Positions 26,628 through 35,619 are shown, numbered from the stretch's first letter. The stretch is DNA of 64,000 nt from Streptococcus panodentis (GCF_017884005.1 NZ_QFAY01000010.1:29413-93412), one strand, 5' to 3'. Made by a program: numbers and translations. Notes: generated by a model not told the origin, from the letters alone.

Positions 26628-27257
26628 TTATTTTGTCCCAAACAGCCGGTCGCCGGCATCGCCCAGCCCGGGAACGATGTAGCCGTGGTCATTAAGATGG
26701 TCATCCAGAGCAGCTGTGAAAATCTCGACATCCGGATGGGCTTCCTGCAGGGCATTGACACCTTCCGGAGCAGCCACCAGACAGACAAAGGTAATGTTGC
26801 TGGCACCGCGCTTTTTGAGGGAATCAACTGCCAAAATAGCAGAGCCCCCCGTTGCCAGCATAGGGTCCACTACAAAGATGTGGCGCTGGTCAATATCCTC
26901 CGGCAGTTTGACCAGGTATTCAACCGGCTGCAGGGTTTCTTCGTCCCGATACATCCCAATATGGCCGACCTTGGCTGCCGGCACCAGACTCAAAAGGCCG
27001 TCTACCATACCGATTCCGGCTCTCAGAATAGGAACAATGGCCAAGGTTTTGCCAGTCAGCTGCTTTTGCACTGTCTTGGTAATCGGTGTTTCAATCTCTA
27101 CGTCTTCAAGGGGCAAGTCGCGCAGCACTTCGTAGCCCATCAGCATAGCAATCTCATTGACCAGCTCCCGAAAGGCCTTAGTCGAAGTATCCGTACGGCG
27201 TAAAATGGACAGCTTATGCTGAATCAGCGGATGTGCGATAACTTCAAGTTTTCCCAT
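26628..27257 (-). CDS. upp: Uracil phosphoribosyltransferase
   Basis: A 209-residue pyrimidine-salvage enzyme making UMP from uracil and [23 protein letters not shown], the PRPP loop [11 protein letters not shown] and the uracil-binding [17 protein letters not shown] end are diagnostic. The start at 27257 follows GAAGGAAATCC; the longer frame to 27278 has no site. Monocistronic. Confidence 0.96.
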   Translation of the reverse strand: MGKLEVIAHPLIQHKLSILRRTDTSTKAFRELVNEIAMLMGYEVLRDLPLEDVEIETPITKTVQKQLTGKTLAIVPILRAGIGMVDGLLSLVPAAKVGHIGMYRDEETLQPVEYLVKLPEDIDQRHIFVVDPMLATGGSAILAVDSLKKRGASNITFVCLVAAPEGVNALQEAHPDVEIFTAALDDHLNDHGYIVPGLGDAGDRLFGTK

Positions 27258-27308
27258 GATTGGATTTCCTTCTTTCAACTTATTCTTCTTATTATATCAA
27301 AAACACAG

Positions 27309-27340
27309 GAAAAAGGCTCGCAGCAAGCAAGCCTTTTCAA
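27309..27340 (-). terminator. mgtA terminator
   Basis: AAAAGGCT pairs with AGCCTTTT around an 11-base loop, followed by T on the minus strand, about 25 bases after the mgtA stop. Confidence 0.75.
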
Positions 27341-27364
27341 AGATTTTCTTATCTGTTTTTAAAC

Positions 27365-30025
27365 TCACAGCCATTCCTTATAACGCTTGATATAGAAGTG
27401 CTTGACCAAGGTCACGCTGGCCATATAAAGGACGATAATCAGCAGCAGGCACAGGAAATAAACACCGTTGAGCGGGGCGACTTTCAGCAGACCGGCAAAG
27501 AGACTGTAAGGCAAGGAAGTGACAAAGAGGGCTGCCGCCAGCGTCGTCACAATGACAGACAGAGCCGGACGGCTGTGCACGAAAGGCAGCTTCGGTGAGC
27601 GCAGCATATAGATAACCATGGTCTGAGACCACATGGACTCAATGAACCAGCCTGTTTGAAAGAGCGTGATGAAGGCTGCTGCTTCTGCCGAGCCATGCTG
27701 GTAACTGCCACCCATAATCATAGGTACAATGATAAAATAGAGCAGCAAGTATGTCAGAATATCAAAGACCGAGCTGATTGGGCCTATCCAAGCCATAAAG
27801 CGGGTAATGGATTTGGCGGACCAGATGCGCGGCTGCTTGAGAAACTCACTGTCTACATTGTCAAAAGGCAGAGCAATACAGGAGAGGTCATAGACCAGAT
27901 TGAGCACAATCAGATGGACCGGTGCCATGGGCAGAAAAGGCAGAAAGACACTGGCAAAGAGCAGGGAAAAGATATTCCCAAAGTTGGAACTGACCGTCAT
28001 CTTGATGTACTTGGTCATATTGGCATAAACCTTACGGCCCTCTACCAGACCCTTTTCCAGCACCATGAGATCCTTATCCAGCAGGATGACATCGGCCGTT
28101 TCTTTGGCAATATCGACAGCTGTATCCACCGAAATGCCGACATCCGCCACTTTCATGGAAGGAGCATCATTGATGCCATCGCCCATATAGCCGACCTTGT
28201 GACCGTTAGCCTTGAGCTGCAGGATAATCCGTGCCTTTTGATCAGGCGATAGTTTGGCAAAAACGGTCGTTGCTTCCACTGCCCGGCTGAGCTCCTCGTC
28301 CGACATAGCATCCACAGCAGAGCCCAAGAGGATGCTGTCAACATCCAGTCCGACTTTCTCACAGACGGCTTCGGTCACTTTTTCATTATCCCCTGTCAGA
28401 ATTTTTGTAGCAACGCCGTATTCAGCTAAAATTTTAATGGCTGGGGCTGCGGACGGTTTTGGAGGATCCAGAAAGGCCAGATAGCCGGTCAGGATCATAT
28501 CGGATTCATCATCAATGGAGAACTGATAATCTTCTTCCAAGTCAGATTTGTAGCTGACACCCAGCACACGCAGCCCCTGTTCATTGAGCAGGGCTACTTC
28601 GTCCAGAATTTCCTGACGGATTTCCTCGGTCAGTGCGGTAATCCGGCCCTTGTATTCCACATAATTTGAAATAGCCAGCATTTCCTCCAGCGCCCCCTTG
28701 GTGACCATGCTGACGGACTCTTCATCATCTTTGACAATGACACTCATCCGGCGGCGCTCAAAGTCAAAGGGCAGCTCGTCAATCTTCTTGAAGGTTTGGT
28801 CCAGGTTGCGGACGAGTTCGTGCTTTTCTGCTTCTTTTTCCGTCCGGCTGATTATGGCCCGATCCATGAGGTTTTTGAGGCCGGTTTGATAGTAAGAATT
28901 GAGATAAGCCCGGCGCAGCACTGCCAAGTCCAGATCTCCATGAATATCCAGCGGGTATTCCAGCACAATTTCGTCCTGGGTCAGCGTTCCTGTCTTATCC
29001 GTACAGAGGATGTCGATAGCCCCCAAATCCTGAATGGCATTGAGCTTCTTGATGACCACCTTTTCCTGGGCCATGATAATCGAACCCTTAGCCAGACTGG
29101 CCGTGATAATCATGGGCAGCATTTCCGGAGTCAGGCCGACCCCGACGCTGAGGGCAAAGACTCCTGCTTCCAGCCAGTCACCGTCAGTCAGGCCGTTGAT
29201 GAAGAAAACGACTGGCACCATGACCAGCATGAGCCGGATCAAGAGCCAGGAAATGCTGTTCATTTCCCGCTCGAAGGAGGTCGGTTCGTCATAGGTATTG
29301 AGGGTCTGCTCGATAGCTCCCATCATGGTCTCGTCTCCGACCACCAGGACCAAGGCCGTTGCCCGGCCGGAAATGACATTGGTCCCCATAAAAGCCAGAG
29401 ACTCTGTTTCTAAAAGGCTATCAAGATTTTGCCCGTCAGCCTTGGCCAGACAGACTTTTTCCACCGCATCGCTCTCACCGGTCAGGCCAGACTGCTGCAC
29501 AAAGAAATCACGCGAGTCCAGCAGCAACACATCCGCAGGAATCATATCGCCGGCGCTGAGCTTGATCATATCGCCCACAACGATTTCATCAATGGGAATC
29601 TCCTGCTCTGCCCCTTCACGGATAACCGTAGCCGTATTGACGATGAGACGGGACAGATTGCTGGCTGCCCGGTCGCTCCGCAGCTCCTGCACAAAGCGGA
29701 TTCCGCCCGAAATCAGGACCAGCACCACAATGATAATGGAGGTTGTCGGATCCTCCTCTCCTGGCTTGGCCAGCCAGACATTGGTCACCAGAGAGACCAG
29801 GGCGATCACCAGCAGGATGACGGTAAAGGGGTTGATGATGGATTCATAAATTTTTTTAAAGATGGAATCTTCCTGCCCCTTGGTAATGACATTTTCTCCG
29901 TAGAGATCGCGGTTTTCCTCGACCTGATCTTCGGTCAGACCGCGAAAGGCACTCTTATAATATGCCAGAGTTTCTTGAACAGGCAGCTGCAGCGCTGCCA
30001 GCAATCTTTCTTTTACGTTTTTCAT
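27365..30025 (-). CDS. mgtA: Magnesium-translocating P-type ATPase
   Basis: An 886-residue P3B-type ATPase that brings Mg2+ into the cell. The phosphorylation motif DKTGTLTQ, the TGES/LTGESD actuator loop, the hinge MGDGINDAPSMKVADVGISVDTAVDIAKETADVILL, and an N-terminal cation-ATPase domain followed by ten membrane helices (C-terminal block NLVYDLSCIALPFDNVD typical of MgtA/MgtB) are all present. GATAGGAG precedes the ATG. A leader peptide gene and hairpin lie just upstream, and an M-box riboswitch lies further up beyond a GST-like gene, so control by Mg2+ is expected. Confidence 0.95.
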   Translation of the reverse strand: MKNVKERLLAALQLPVQETLAYYKSAFRGLTEDQVEENRDLYGENVITKGQEDSIFKKIYESIINPFTVILLVIALVSLVTNVWLAKPGEEDPTTSIIIVVLVLISGGIRFVQELRSDRAASNLSRLIVNTATVIREGAEQEIPIDEIVVGDMIKLSAGDMIPADVLLLDSRDFFVQQSGLTGESDAVEKVCLAKADGQNLDSLLETESLAFMGTNVISGRATALVLVVGDETMMGAIEQTLNTYDEPTSFEREMNSISWLLIRLMLVMVPVVFFINGLTDGDWLEAGVFALSVGVGLTPEMLPMIITASLAKGSIIMAQEKVVIKKLNAIQDLGAIDILCTDKTGTLTQDEIVLEYPLDIHGDLDLAVLRRAYLNSYYQTGLKNLMDRAIISRTEKEAEKHELVRNLDQTFKKIDELPFDFERRRMSVIVKDDEESVSMVTKGALEEMLAISNYVEYKGRITALTEEIRQEILDEVALLNEQGLRVLGVSYKSDLEEDYQFSIDDESDMILTGYLAFLDPPKPSAAPAIKILAEYGVATKILTGDNEKVTEAVCEKVGLDVDSILLGSAVDAMSDEELSRAVEATTVFAKLSPDQKARIILQLKANGHKVGYMGDGINDAPSMKVADVGISVDTAVDIAKETADVILLDKDLMVLEKGLVEGRKVYANMTKYIKMTVSSNFGNIFSLLFASVFLPFLPMAPVHLIVLNLVYDLSCIALPFDNVDSEFLKQPRIWSAKSITRFMAWIGPISSVFDILTYLLLYFIIVPMIMGGSYQHGSAEAAAFITLFQTGWFIESMWSQTMVIYMLRSPKLPFVHSRPALSVIVTTLAAALFVTSLPYSLFAGLLKVAPLNGVYFLCLLLIIVLYMASVTLVKHFYIKRYKEWL

Positions 30026-30057
30026 TGGTTTCTCCTATCTATATGAATAATGTGGTT

Positions 30058-30121
30058 CATACACAGAGACCAATCACTTTATCAGGACAGAACGACACAA
30101 ATCAGCGATTGGCTGTGTATG
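30058..30121 (-). promoter_or_regulatory. Hairpin overlapping the mgtA leader peptide gene
   Basis: CATACACAG-CCAATC within leader codons 10-15 pairs with GATTGG-CTC-TGTGTATG just before the mgtA ribosome site: 15 paired bases with a 3-base bulge and a 31-base loop. Ribosomes translating the leader would keep the 5' arm open, so leader translation and folding should be linked (inference). Confidence 0.7.
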
Positions 30122-30150
30122 TGCGGTTCCGGATGATCGTCAATTTGCAT
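30082..30150 (-). CDS. Putative Mg2+-sensing leader peptide of mgtA (22 aa)
   Basis: A 22-codon frame with a strong ribosome site (AAAGGAGAAGTACG) starting MQIDDHPEPHIH and ending in a hydrophobic run. Early Asp-Asp and Pro-Glu-Pro residues are the features that destabilise translating ribosomes at low Mg2+, as in the enterobacterial MgtL leader (MEPDPTP...). It ends 57 bases before the mgtA ATG, and its codons form one arm of a long hairpin. Sequence and position strongly suggest a leader that senses Mg2+ through ribosome stability; this is inference, and it is not homologous in sequence to MgtL. Confidence 0.7.
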   Translation of the reverse strand: MQIDDHPEPHIHSQSLICVVLS

Positions 30151-30182
30151 CGTACTTCTCCTTTCTTAGTTTATAAAAGCAG

Positions 30183-30794
30183 TTAATAATCCCAAGATGC
30201 TTGCAAGACATCAAAAGTAGCATTCATCTTCTGTGTCCATTCTTGCAAGTCGGGAAAATTTTCTCTCAAAGAAAATCCAATGACTTCTTCACGTAAATTC
30301 CACCAATCTACAAGAGCAACTACTTGGATTGTTGCAATATTTAAAGAAAGTCCCTGCTCAGTAGCCAATTTCTCTAATAAGGCCAAACTCCGGACATTTC
30401 TCTCATCAATTTGCTGATGTCTGTCTTTCCACCAATGCTCTTTTTCATGAAAAAATTTTTCCGCAACCATCGGCATTGTGTTTTCCAAAATTCCTTCAGC
30501 AACGGACAGTATGTTCAAAACGTGCCACTTCTCTATTCCATTAGGAAAAAGCGGAGTTTCCTGACCTAGCTCATCTAAATATTGGGAAATTAAATCACTA
30601 CCATACAACCATTCTCCATTGGAAGCTTGAAAAACAGGAATTCTACCCAAAGGATTATCTTGATTATGCGGTGAATTTTTGTCGAAAGCCACCTGAACTC
30701 TCTGAATATCCACTTGCTCCTCTAAATGATGATGTAAAATTGTAGCATAGACTTTACGCGCAAAAGGACTGGTACTAGAATACCAAAATTTCAT
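30183..30794 (-). CDS. Glutathione S-transferase-like protein
   Basis: 203 residues. The N-terminal thioredoxin-like GST domain (residues 1-80) has the S-x-S-P-F-A-R-K-V start with an active-site Ser, the cis-Pro motif NPLGRIPVF and GSDLISQYLDEL with the glutathione-binding Ser. A helical C-terminal domain follows. GSTs are unusual in streptococci and the sequence is more AT-rich than mgtA, so recent acquisition is likely. GGAGGAATAGTA precedes the ATG. It lies between an M-box riboswitch with terminator and the mgtA leader, so it may be read on the Mg2+-controlled transcript. Substrate is unknown. Confidence 0.82.
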   Translation of the reverse strand: MKFWYSSTSPFARKVYATILHHHLEEQVDIQRVQVAFDKNSPHNQDNPLGRIPVFQASNGEWLYGSDLISQYLDELGQETPLFPNGIEKWHVLNILSVAEGILENTMPMVAEKFFHEKEHWWKDRHQQIDERNVRSLALLEKLATEQGLSLNIATIQVVALVDWWNLREEVIGFSLRENFPDLQEWTQKMNATFDVLQASWDY

Positions 30795-30862
30795 TACTAT
30801 TCCTCCTTCTTTTTTCTTAAAAGGCAGGCAATCAACTATTTATACTCTTGAAATATTTTCAG

Positions 30863-30903
30863 CAAAAAAGAATACCCTGCCAATTTCTCGACAGGGTTAT
30901 TTG
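30863..30903 (-). terminator. Intrinsic terminator after the M-box
   Basis: ACCCTG (30874-30879) pairs with CAGGGT (30892-30897), extended by AAT/ATT, followed on the minus strand by TTTTTT. It lies about 60 bases downstream of the riboswitch core and before the GST start, the expected place for the expression platform. Confidence 0.8.
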
Positions 30904-30954
30904 CATGTCAGGTTATTCGCTTCATTGTTTTAAACACAGATAAAACAAGCATTC

Positions 30955-31098
30955 ACCGTTCAAGCTTTAACTCCATAAGGCGATGAAATGAGCTTAGTCT
31001 TGACCTTGGCGATCAGGACTGTTGACCAACGAGCAGTGTCTCCACTGCTTTGCGGTAGTCATCCGTATCCTTATGGTAGCCTCACCTACCGATTTTTC
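30955..31098 (-). promoter_or_regulatory. M-box (ykoK) magnesium riboswitch
   Basis: The minus-strand RNA has the M-box landmarks in order: GGTAGGTGAGGCTACC at the 5' end, GGATAC and GGATGACTACCGC, a hairpin GCAGTG/CACTGC, the invariant TTGGTCAACAG, and GTTAAAGCTTG at the 3' end. A consensus promoter is just upstream and a terminator just downstream. When Mg2+ is bound, M-boxes favour termination. Confidence 0.88.
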
Positions 31099-31104
31099 AT
31101 TCTA

Positions 31105-31133
31105 ACTATACTCCTCTTTAGAATGATTGTCAA
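31105..31133 (-). promoter_or_regulatory. Promoter of the M-box transcript
   Basis: TTGACA and TATAGT on the minus strand with a 17-base spacer; the start point would lie a few bases before the M-box. Confidence 0.85.
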
Positions 31134-31207
31134 TAGGAATGGCCTCTTCTTTTTCATTTTTTATGAAAATCTTTCACAGAATGTCCTTTCAAGCGCTTTT
31201 AGATCCG

Positions 31208-32374
31208 TTACTGAGGCAGGGCTGCAGCAATGCGCCGACAGATTTCTTCAAGGATGGACTTAGGAGCGGCCGCATTGAGCCGGGCATGGCCCTTGCCCTC
31301 CTTGCCAAAATCACTTCCCCGATTCAAGACAACCTTAGCCTCTTCTCTAAGCAAGTGGAAAAGCTGGTCATCTGTCAGCCCATAATCTGAAAAGTCCAGC
31401 CAAACCAGATAAGTTCCTTGAGGTTTCATGATCCGCAGACGTGGTGCTTCCTTAGCAAAATAATTGACAACAAAATCAATATTTTCTTCTAAGACAGCCT
31501 TAAGCTCGCTCAGCCAAGGCCGGCCATAGCGATAGGCTGCTTCTGTTGTCAGCAAACCCAGCCCCGGAATTTCATGCTGGTTATTGGCCAGCTGGCGCCG
31601 TTTGAACTGGCTGCGCAGGGCCGGATTTTCAATCACGGCATAGGAATTTTTGGTACCGGCAATATTGAAGGTCTTGGTCGCGCTGGATAAAATCAGACTG
31701 AAGTCCTTGAAATCAGGTGAAATGGTATTAAAAGAGGCATGGCGATGGCCGAACAGCGTCAGGTCCTGATGGATTTCATCAGAGACCAGCAGCACATCAT
31801 ACTGTTGGCAGAGCCGGCCGATTTTCTCCAAGACTTCTCGCTCCCAGACCCGGCCGCCGGGATTGTGGGGATTGCAGAGGACATAGATTTTCACAGCATT
31901 GTCTGCTAGGTCGCGCTCCAGCTGGTCAAAGTCAATCTGAAAGAGCCCATCCCGCTCGATTAGAGAATTGGTCACAAGCCTGCGGTTATTGAGCTTAACG
32001 GTACGGGCGAAGGGCGGGTAGACCGGGCTGTTGATGAGGATGGCATCTCCCTCCTCTGTAAAGGCCTGAATGGCCGTCGAAATGGCAGGGACGACCCCTT
32101 CGATGAAGACCAGCGCTTCCTTGTCAAAACTATAGCCATGCTCCTCTCGCTCCCAGTCCAGAACCGACTGAATGAGCTCCTCACTGGCGTAGGTATAGCC
32201 ATAGACCAATTGCTCGGCATAGTCATGCACGGTCTGCTGGATTTCCGGCAGAACCTCAAAGTCCATATCGGCAATCCAGGCCGCCAAAACATCCGGATCT
32301 TCCTCTGCTTCTTTCCACTTATAAGTATGCTGCCCCAACCGGTTGGGAGCTGTTTCAAAGTTATATCTTCCCAT
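31208..32374 (-). CDS. PatB/MalY-type cystathionine beta-lyase
   Basis: A 388-residue PLP enzyme of the MalY/PatB aminotransferase subfamily: NPHNPGGRVW, SDEIHQDL, and the PLP lysine in LSSATKTFNIAGTKNSYAVI, with the subfamily start YNFETAPNRLGQHTYKW. Members cleave cystathionine and other C-S bonds, releasing homocysteine or H2S. The gene starts one base after the stop of the metB-like gene and ends the operon. A role in methionine synthesis is supported by the MET-box upstream of the operon. Confidence 0.9.
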   Translation of the reverse strand: MGRYNFETAPNRLGQHTYKWKEAEEDPDVLAAWIADMDFEVLPEIQQTVHDYAEQLVYGYTYASEELIQSVLDWEREEHGYSFDKEALVFIEGVVPAISTAIQAFTEEGDAILINSPVYPPFARTVKLNNRRLVTNSLIERDGLFQIDFDQLERDLADNAVKIYVLCNPHNPGGRVWEREVLEKIGRLCQQYDVLLVSDEIHQDLTLFGHRHASFNTISPDFKDFSLILSSATKTFNIAGTKNSYAVIENPALRSQFKRRQLANNQHEIPGLGLLTTEAAYRYGRPWLSELKAVLEENIDFVVNYFAKEAPRLRIMKPQGTYLVWLDFSDYGLTDDQLFHLLREEAKVVLNRGSDFGKEGKGHARLNAAAPKSILEEICRRIAAALPQ

Positions 32375-32375
32375 T

Positions 32376-33470
32376 TCAGGCCTCCAAAGCTGACTGCAGA
32401 TCAGCCACTAAATCCCTGCTGTCCTCAATCCCAATCGACAGACGCAGCAAATCATCGGTCAAACCATAGGAATGGCGGACCTCTGCCGGAATATCGGCAT
32501 GGGTCTGAGTCGTCGGATAGGTAATCAGACTTTCCACTCCGCCCAGACTTTCTGCAAAGGTAAAGACCTTAAGACTGTTCAGCAGCTGCGGAATCTTTCC
32601 TTCATCTGCGATTTTAAAGGAAATCATGCCGCCCTTTCCGGGATAGAGGACTTCCTTAACAGCCGGCGAATCTTTCAGAAATGCTGCGACTTCTCTGGCA
32701 TTCTGAGTGGAACGCTCCATGCGGAGCGCCAGCGTCTTGAGACCGCGCAAGAGCAGGTAGCTGTCAAAGGGCGACAGGACTGGACCTGTTGTATTGAGAT
32801 TGTAGAAAAGTTTCTCGTAAAGGGCAGCATCACTGGTCATGATGGCTCCAGCCAAGACGTCATTGTGCCCGCCCAGATATTTGGTCGCTGAATGAAGGAC
32901 CAAGTCAGCCCCCTCCTCCAGCGGCCGTTGGTAAATCGGGCTGTAGAAGGTATTGTCTACCAAGACCTTGGCTCCCTTTTCATGAGCCGCCTGAGAAATG
33001 CGGGCAATGTCAAACTCCACCATCAGAGGATTGGTCGGTGTCTCGATATAGACAATATCTATATCCTCTGTCAGAGCTGCCAAAAGCTCTGCCTCCGTAT
33101 TGGCATAGGTGAAATGGAAACGCCCTTCCTGCTCCGCCTGATTGAACCAGCGGAAAGAGCCGCCGTAGAGATCGCGTACCGCCAAGACCTGACTGCCGAC
33201 CGGAAAAACGCTGAAAGCAAGGACGATGGCCGACATGCCTGAGCTGGTCGCCAGAGCATAATCCGCACTCTCAATAGCTGCCAGAGTCTGTTCCAGACTG
33301 GCCCGGGTTGGATTTTTAGTCCGCGTATAGTCGTAGCCGGTCGACTGGCCAAACTCCGGATGCTGGTAAGTCGTTGAAAAATGCAGCGGCGCTGTCAATG
33401 CACCGGTAGCTTCATCTGTCTTGATTCCTGCTTGGGCTAAAAGGGTATCCAACTTCAATTCCTTGCTCAT
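32376..33470 (-). CDS. Cystathionine gamma-synthase/lyase family PLP enzyme
   Basis: A 364-residue Cys/Met-metabolism PLP enzyme: YDYTRTKNPTR, SGMSAIVLAF, YIETPTNPLM, VDNTFYSP, the PLP-Lys motif HSATKYLGGHND and the terminal RLSIGIEDSRDLV. The family includes MetB, MetC, MetZ and CGL; in streptococci the member beside patB is usually annotated metB (cystathionine gamma-synthase). Three in-frame ATGs exist, and GGAGG-ACATG places the third (MSKEL) best. A MET-box is centred about 118 bases upstream of the start. Confidence 0.88.
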   Translation of the reverse strand: MSKELKLDTLLAQAGIKTDEATGALTAPLHFSTTYQHPEFGQSTGYDYTRTKNPTRASLEQTLAAIESADYALATSSGMSAIVLAFSVFPVGSQVLAVRDLYGGSFRWFNQAEQEGRFHFTYANTEAELLAALTEDIDIVYIETPTNPLMVEFDIARISQAAHEKGAKVLVDNTFYSPIYQRPLEEGADLVLHSATKYLGGHNDVLAGAIMTSDAALYEKLFYNLNTTGPVLSPFDSYLLLRGLKTLALRMERSTQNAREVAAFLKDSPAVKEVLYPGKGGMISFKIADEGKIPQLLNSLKVFTFAESLGGVESLITYPTTQTHADIPAEVRHSYGLTDDLLRLSIGIEDSRDLVADLQSALEA

Positions 33471-33529
33471 CATGTCCTCCATTAAAATAGTGAGGTATGG
33501 TATTTCCTCAGATGTATGTTCACTTCTCT

Positions 33530-33535
33530 ATTGTA
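33530..33535 (-). promoter_or_regulatory. -10 element of the metB-patB operon
   Basis: TACAAT on the minus strand, with no recognisable -35, consistent with dependence on an activator. Confidence 0.5.
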
Positions 33536-33579
33536 TCATCTTCAGAAAGGCCTGCGCTTTTTTCTTTTCAAGAGCTAGG

Positions 33580-33595
33580 TATAGTTTGAAACTAT
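33580..33595 (-). promoter_or_regulatory. MET-box (MtaR/MetR-type activator site)
   Basis: TATAGTTTGAAACTAT on the plus strand agrees with the streptococcal MET-box TATAGTTtnaaACTATA except for the last two bases. It lies about 55 bases upstream of the -10, the usual place for a LysR-type activator. Confidence 0.82.
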
Positions 33596-33740
33596 GACCG
33601 CATGCGAATTCTCAAAGAAACGCTGGTCATGAAGGCAGCTGTGCCCTGCAAAAAACTGCTTTCCCGTTCATCTAACATTGCCCTGCAGGAATACCGGACG
33701 AATGGCAGAGGCTTTCACGACAAAAATAGCAAATGGCGGT

Positions 33741-33967
33741 GGGACAGAACTAAATTTTTAAAAATTTAGTTCGTCGTCCCAGCCCCGCGAGGATGATTAG
33801 GAGCTTTTTGGAGTCTAATAGACGAACAAAAAGTCCAATCAGCTACCGCGCCAAAAGTTTTTTACCAAAACAAAGCGAGACTGAAAGACTTTTTATACGG
33901 TATCTTCCAAAAGATCCATCCCTCTGTGGGTGAGGGCACAGCCATCATGGGAGTCTGTCTCAGCCTC
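33741..33967 (+). repeat. 227-bp composite intergenic element, copy 1
   Basis: Runs from GGGACAGAACTAAATTTT (itself a palindrome with the following AAAATTTAGTTC) through a reversed module B to module A ending in GTCTCAGCCTC. An inverted copy of exactly the same length lies at 49877-50103, differing at roughly ten positions. No open frame spans it. Confidence 0.88.
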
Positions 33968-33990
33968 AAATTAAAAAGCCTTAGGGCTTT

Positions 33991-35619
33991 TTAATGAATA
34001 TGAAATCTGCGGCGCAGACTGGCTGCTTTCGATCCGATAAAACGGTCCATGAGCCGGACCCGCAGGGAGAAGCCGCCGTAAATGGCCACACCGATGCCGC
34101 CAATCAGCAGCAGATAAATCAAACTGGAAATCCGGCCGCTGGGCTGCAGAAAGAGACCTATCAGCAGCTCTGCGATTAAGACAAAAACGGTCATGACACC
34201 GGTCAGGATAGCCGTCAGGAGACTGCGCTTGATGAGATTTTTAGGATTGAGGCTGGTGACCCTGCGAATCTCCTGATACATGAGGACAATCGGAAGAATC
34301 AGGCCGACAGTGGTCGCAAGCAGAGGTCCGTAGGCTTTAAAGAGATAGATAGCAGGCACCTGCAGGAGGATTTTGACTCCGACTCCGTAGAGGAAGTAAA
34401 TAATGGCCTTGCGGTTTTGGAACAGCGCCTGAATCATAGGGGCAAGAACGGTATAGATGCTGAGAATGATGGTCTGCAGCATGGCAAAGACGAAAAGACC
34501 CAGAGCCAGACCATCCGGCTTGCCATAGAAGACGGTGTAAAGGGGCTCAGCGACTAAGACAGAGCCAATGGTCGCCGGCAGGATAAAGAAGAACAGCATG
34601 CTGAGGTTGTCCTGCACCAAGCGGGCTGCCGCCCTGAAATCTCCCTTGACATAATTCTCCGTCAAAAGCGGAATCCCCACCCCTCCGATGGAAGTCGCCA
34701 CCGCAATCAGAATCATGGTGATTTTATTGGGATTGGCTGAGAAGTAGGCAAACTGGACCAGCAACTCTGACTTGCTGTACTTGGTCAGCCAGCCCATGAC
34801 ATTGATAAAGGTCGCCTGATCAATAATCTGAAAGAGCTGAATGGCCGATCCGGTAATAATAAAGGGAATGGCTTCACGAATGGTATCCCAGAGCAGGGCC
34901 CGGCCGTTTATCTCGCCGGCATTGGCAGGCTTGTGGAGAATGGGCAGCAGCATCCCGGTCTTCCATAGGTAAAAAACCAGAACAGCCATGCTGGCCAGCA
35001 TACCGATAAAGGCCGCAAAAGTTGACTGGGTCACAGCTTCTACATAGTTGCCAGAACCGATTTTCATGATAAAAAAGGCGGTCAGCAGCATCCAGATAAC
35101 CCGGATGACCTGCTCAGCAATCTGGCTGATAGCGTAGGGTTTGAGATTGTTAAAGCCTTGGAAAAAGCCGCGGATGACGCTCATCGAAGGGAAAATCAGC
35201 ACCGCCCAGGACAGACTCTGCATGATTGGTATCAGCTCGCTTCCGCCGCCTGACATAGAAGCAAAAAGCGGTGACAGAACATACATTATCAGGGCAAAAA
35301 CGGCACCCAAGAGCAGCATAAATTTGAGAAATTCCCGGATCAGGGTAAAGCTGTGCTCTTCCTTGTCAATGGTATTGTACTTGGCCACCTGCTTGGCGAC
35401 TGCAACCGGGACACCAGCCGTTGAAATCAGCAGAAACCAAGCGTAAATATTATACCCCATAGTAAAGAGGCCGTTGGCCTGCGCACCGTGCTGTCCCATC
35501 CAAATGTACCAGGGAATAATATAAATAGCTCCCAAGAGACGGCTGATAAAATTGCTGGCGGTCAGCCAGGCAGTTCCCCGCAGCATCTGTTGCTGCTGGC
35601 TCGTTGTTTCTTGACTCAT
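33991..35619 (-). CDS. ytgP: MurJ-like lipid II flippase YtgP (MOP family)
   Basis: A 542-residue polytopic protein of the MVF/MATE-like exporter superfamily with about 14 membrane segments, starting LRGTAWLTASNFISRLLGAIYIIPW. YtgP of streptococci acts as a MurJ-type flippase for the peptidoglycan precursor lipid II. It is divergent from murE, the usual streptococcal arrangement, which supports the role. Arg and Lys residues within the first helices fit a polar central cavity (inference). Confidence 0.87.
   Translation of the reverse strand: MSQETTSQQQQMLRGTAWLTASNFISRLLGAIYIIPWYIWMGQHGAQANGLFTMGYNIYAWFLLISTAGVPVAVAKQVAKYNTIDKEEHSFTLIREFLKFMLLLGAVFALIMYVLSPLFASMSGGGSELIPIMQSLSWAVLIFPSMSVIRGFFQGFNNLKPYAISQIAEQVIRVIWMLLTAFFIMKIGSGNYVEAVTQSTFAAFIGMLASMAVLVFYLWKTGMLLPILHKPANAGEINGRALLWDTIREAIPFIITGSAIQLFQIIDQATFINVMGWLTKYSKSELLVQFAYFSANPNKITMILIAVATSIGGVGIPLLTENYVKGDFRAAARLVQDNLSMLFFFILPATIGSVLVAEPLYTVFYGKPDGLALGLFVFAMLQTIILSIYTVLAPMIQALFQNRKAIIYFLYGVGVKILLQVPAIYLFKAYGPLLATTVGLILPIVLMYQEIRRVTSLNPKNLIKRSLLTAILTGVMTVFVLIAELLIGLFLQPSGRISSLIYLLLIGGIGVAIYGGFSLRVRLMDRFIGSKAASLRRRFHIH

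Noticed and set aside
30026..30186. A separate strong promoter for mgtA between the GST gene and the leader
   Set aside because: TATAAA-like sequence is present, but no -35 at 16-18 bases; not supported well enough to list.
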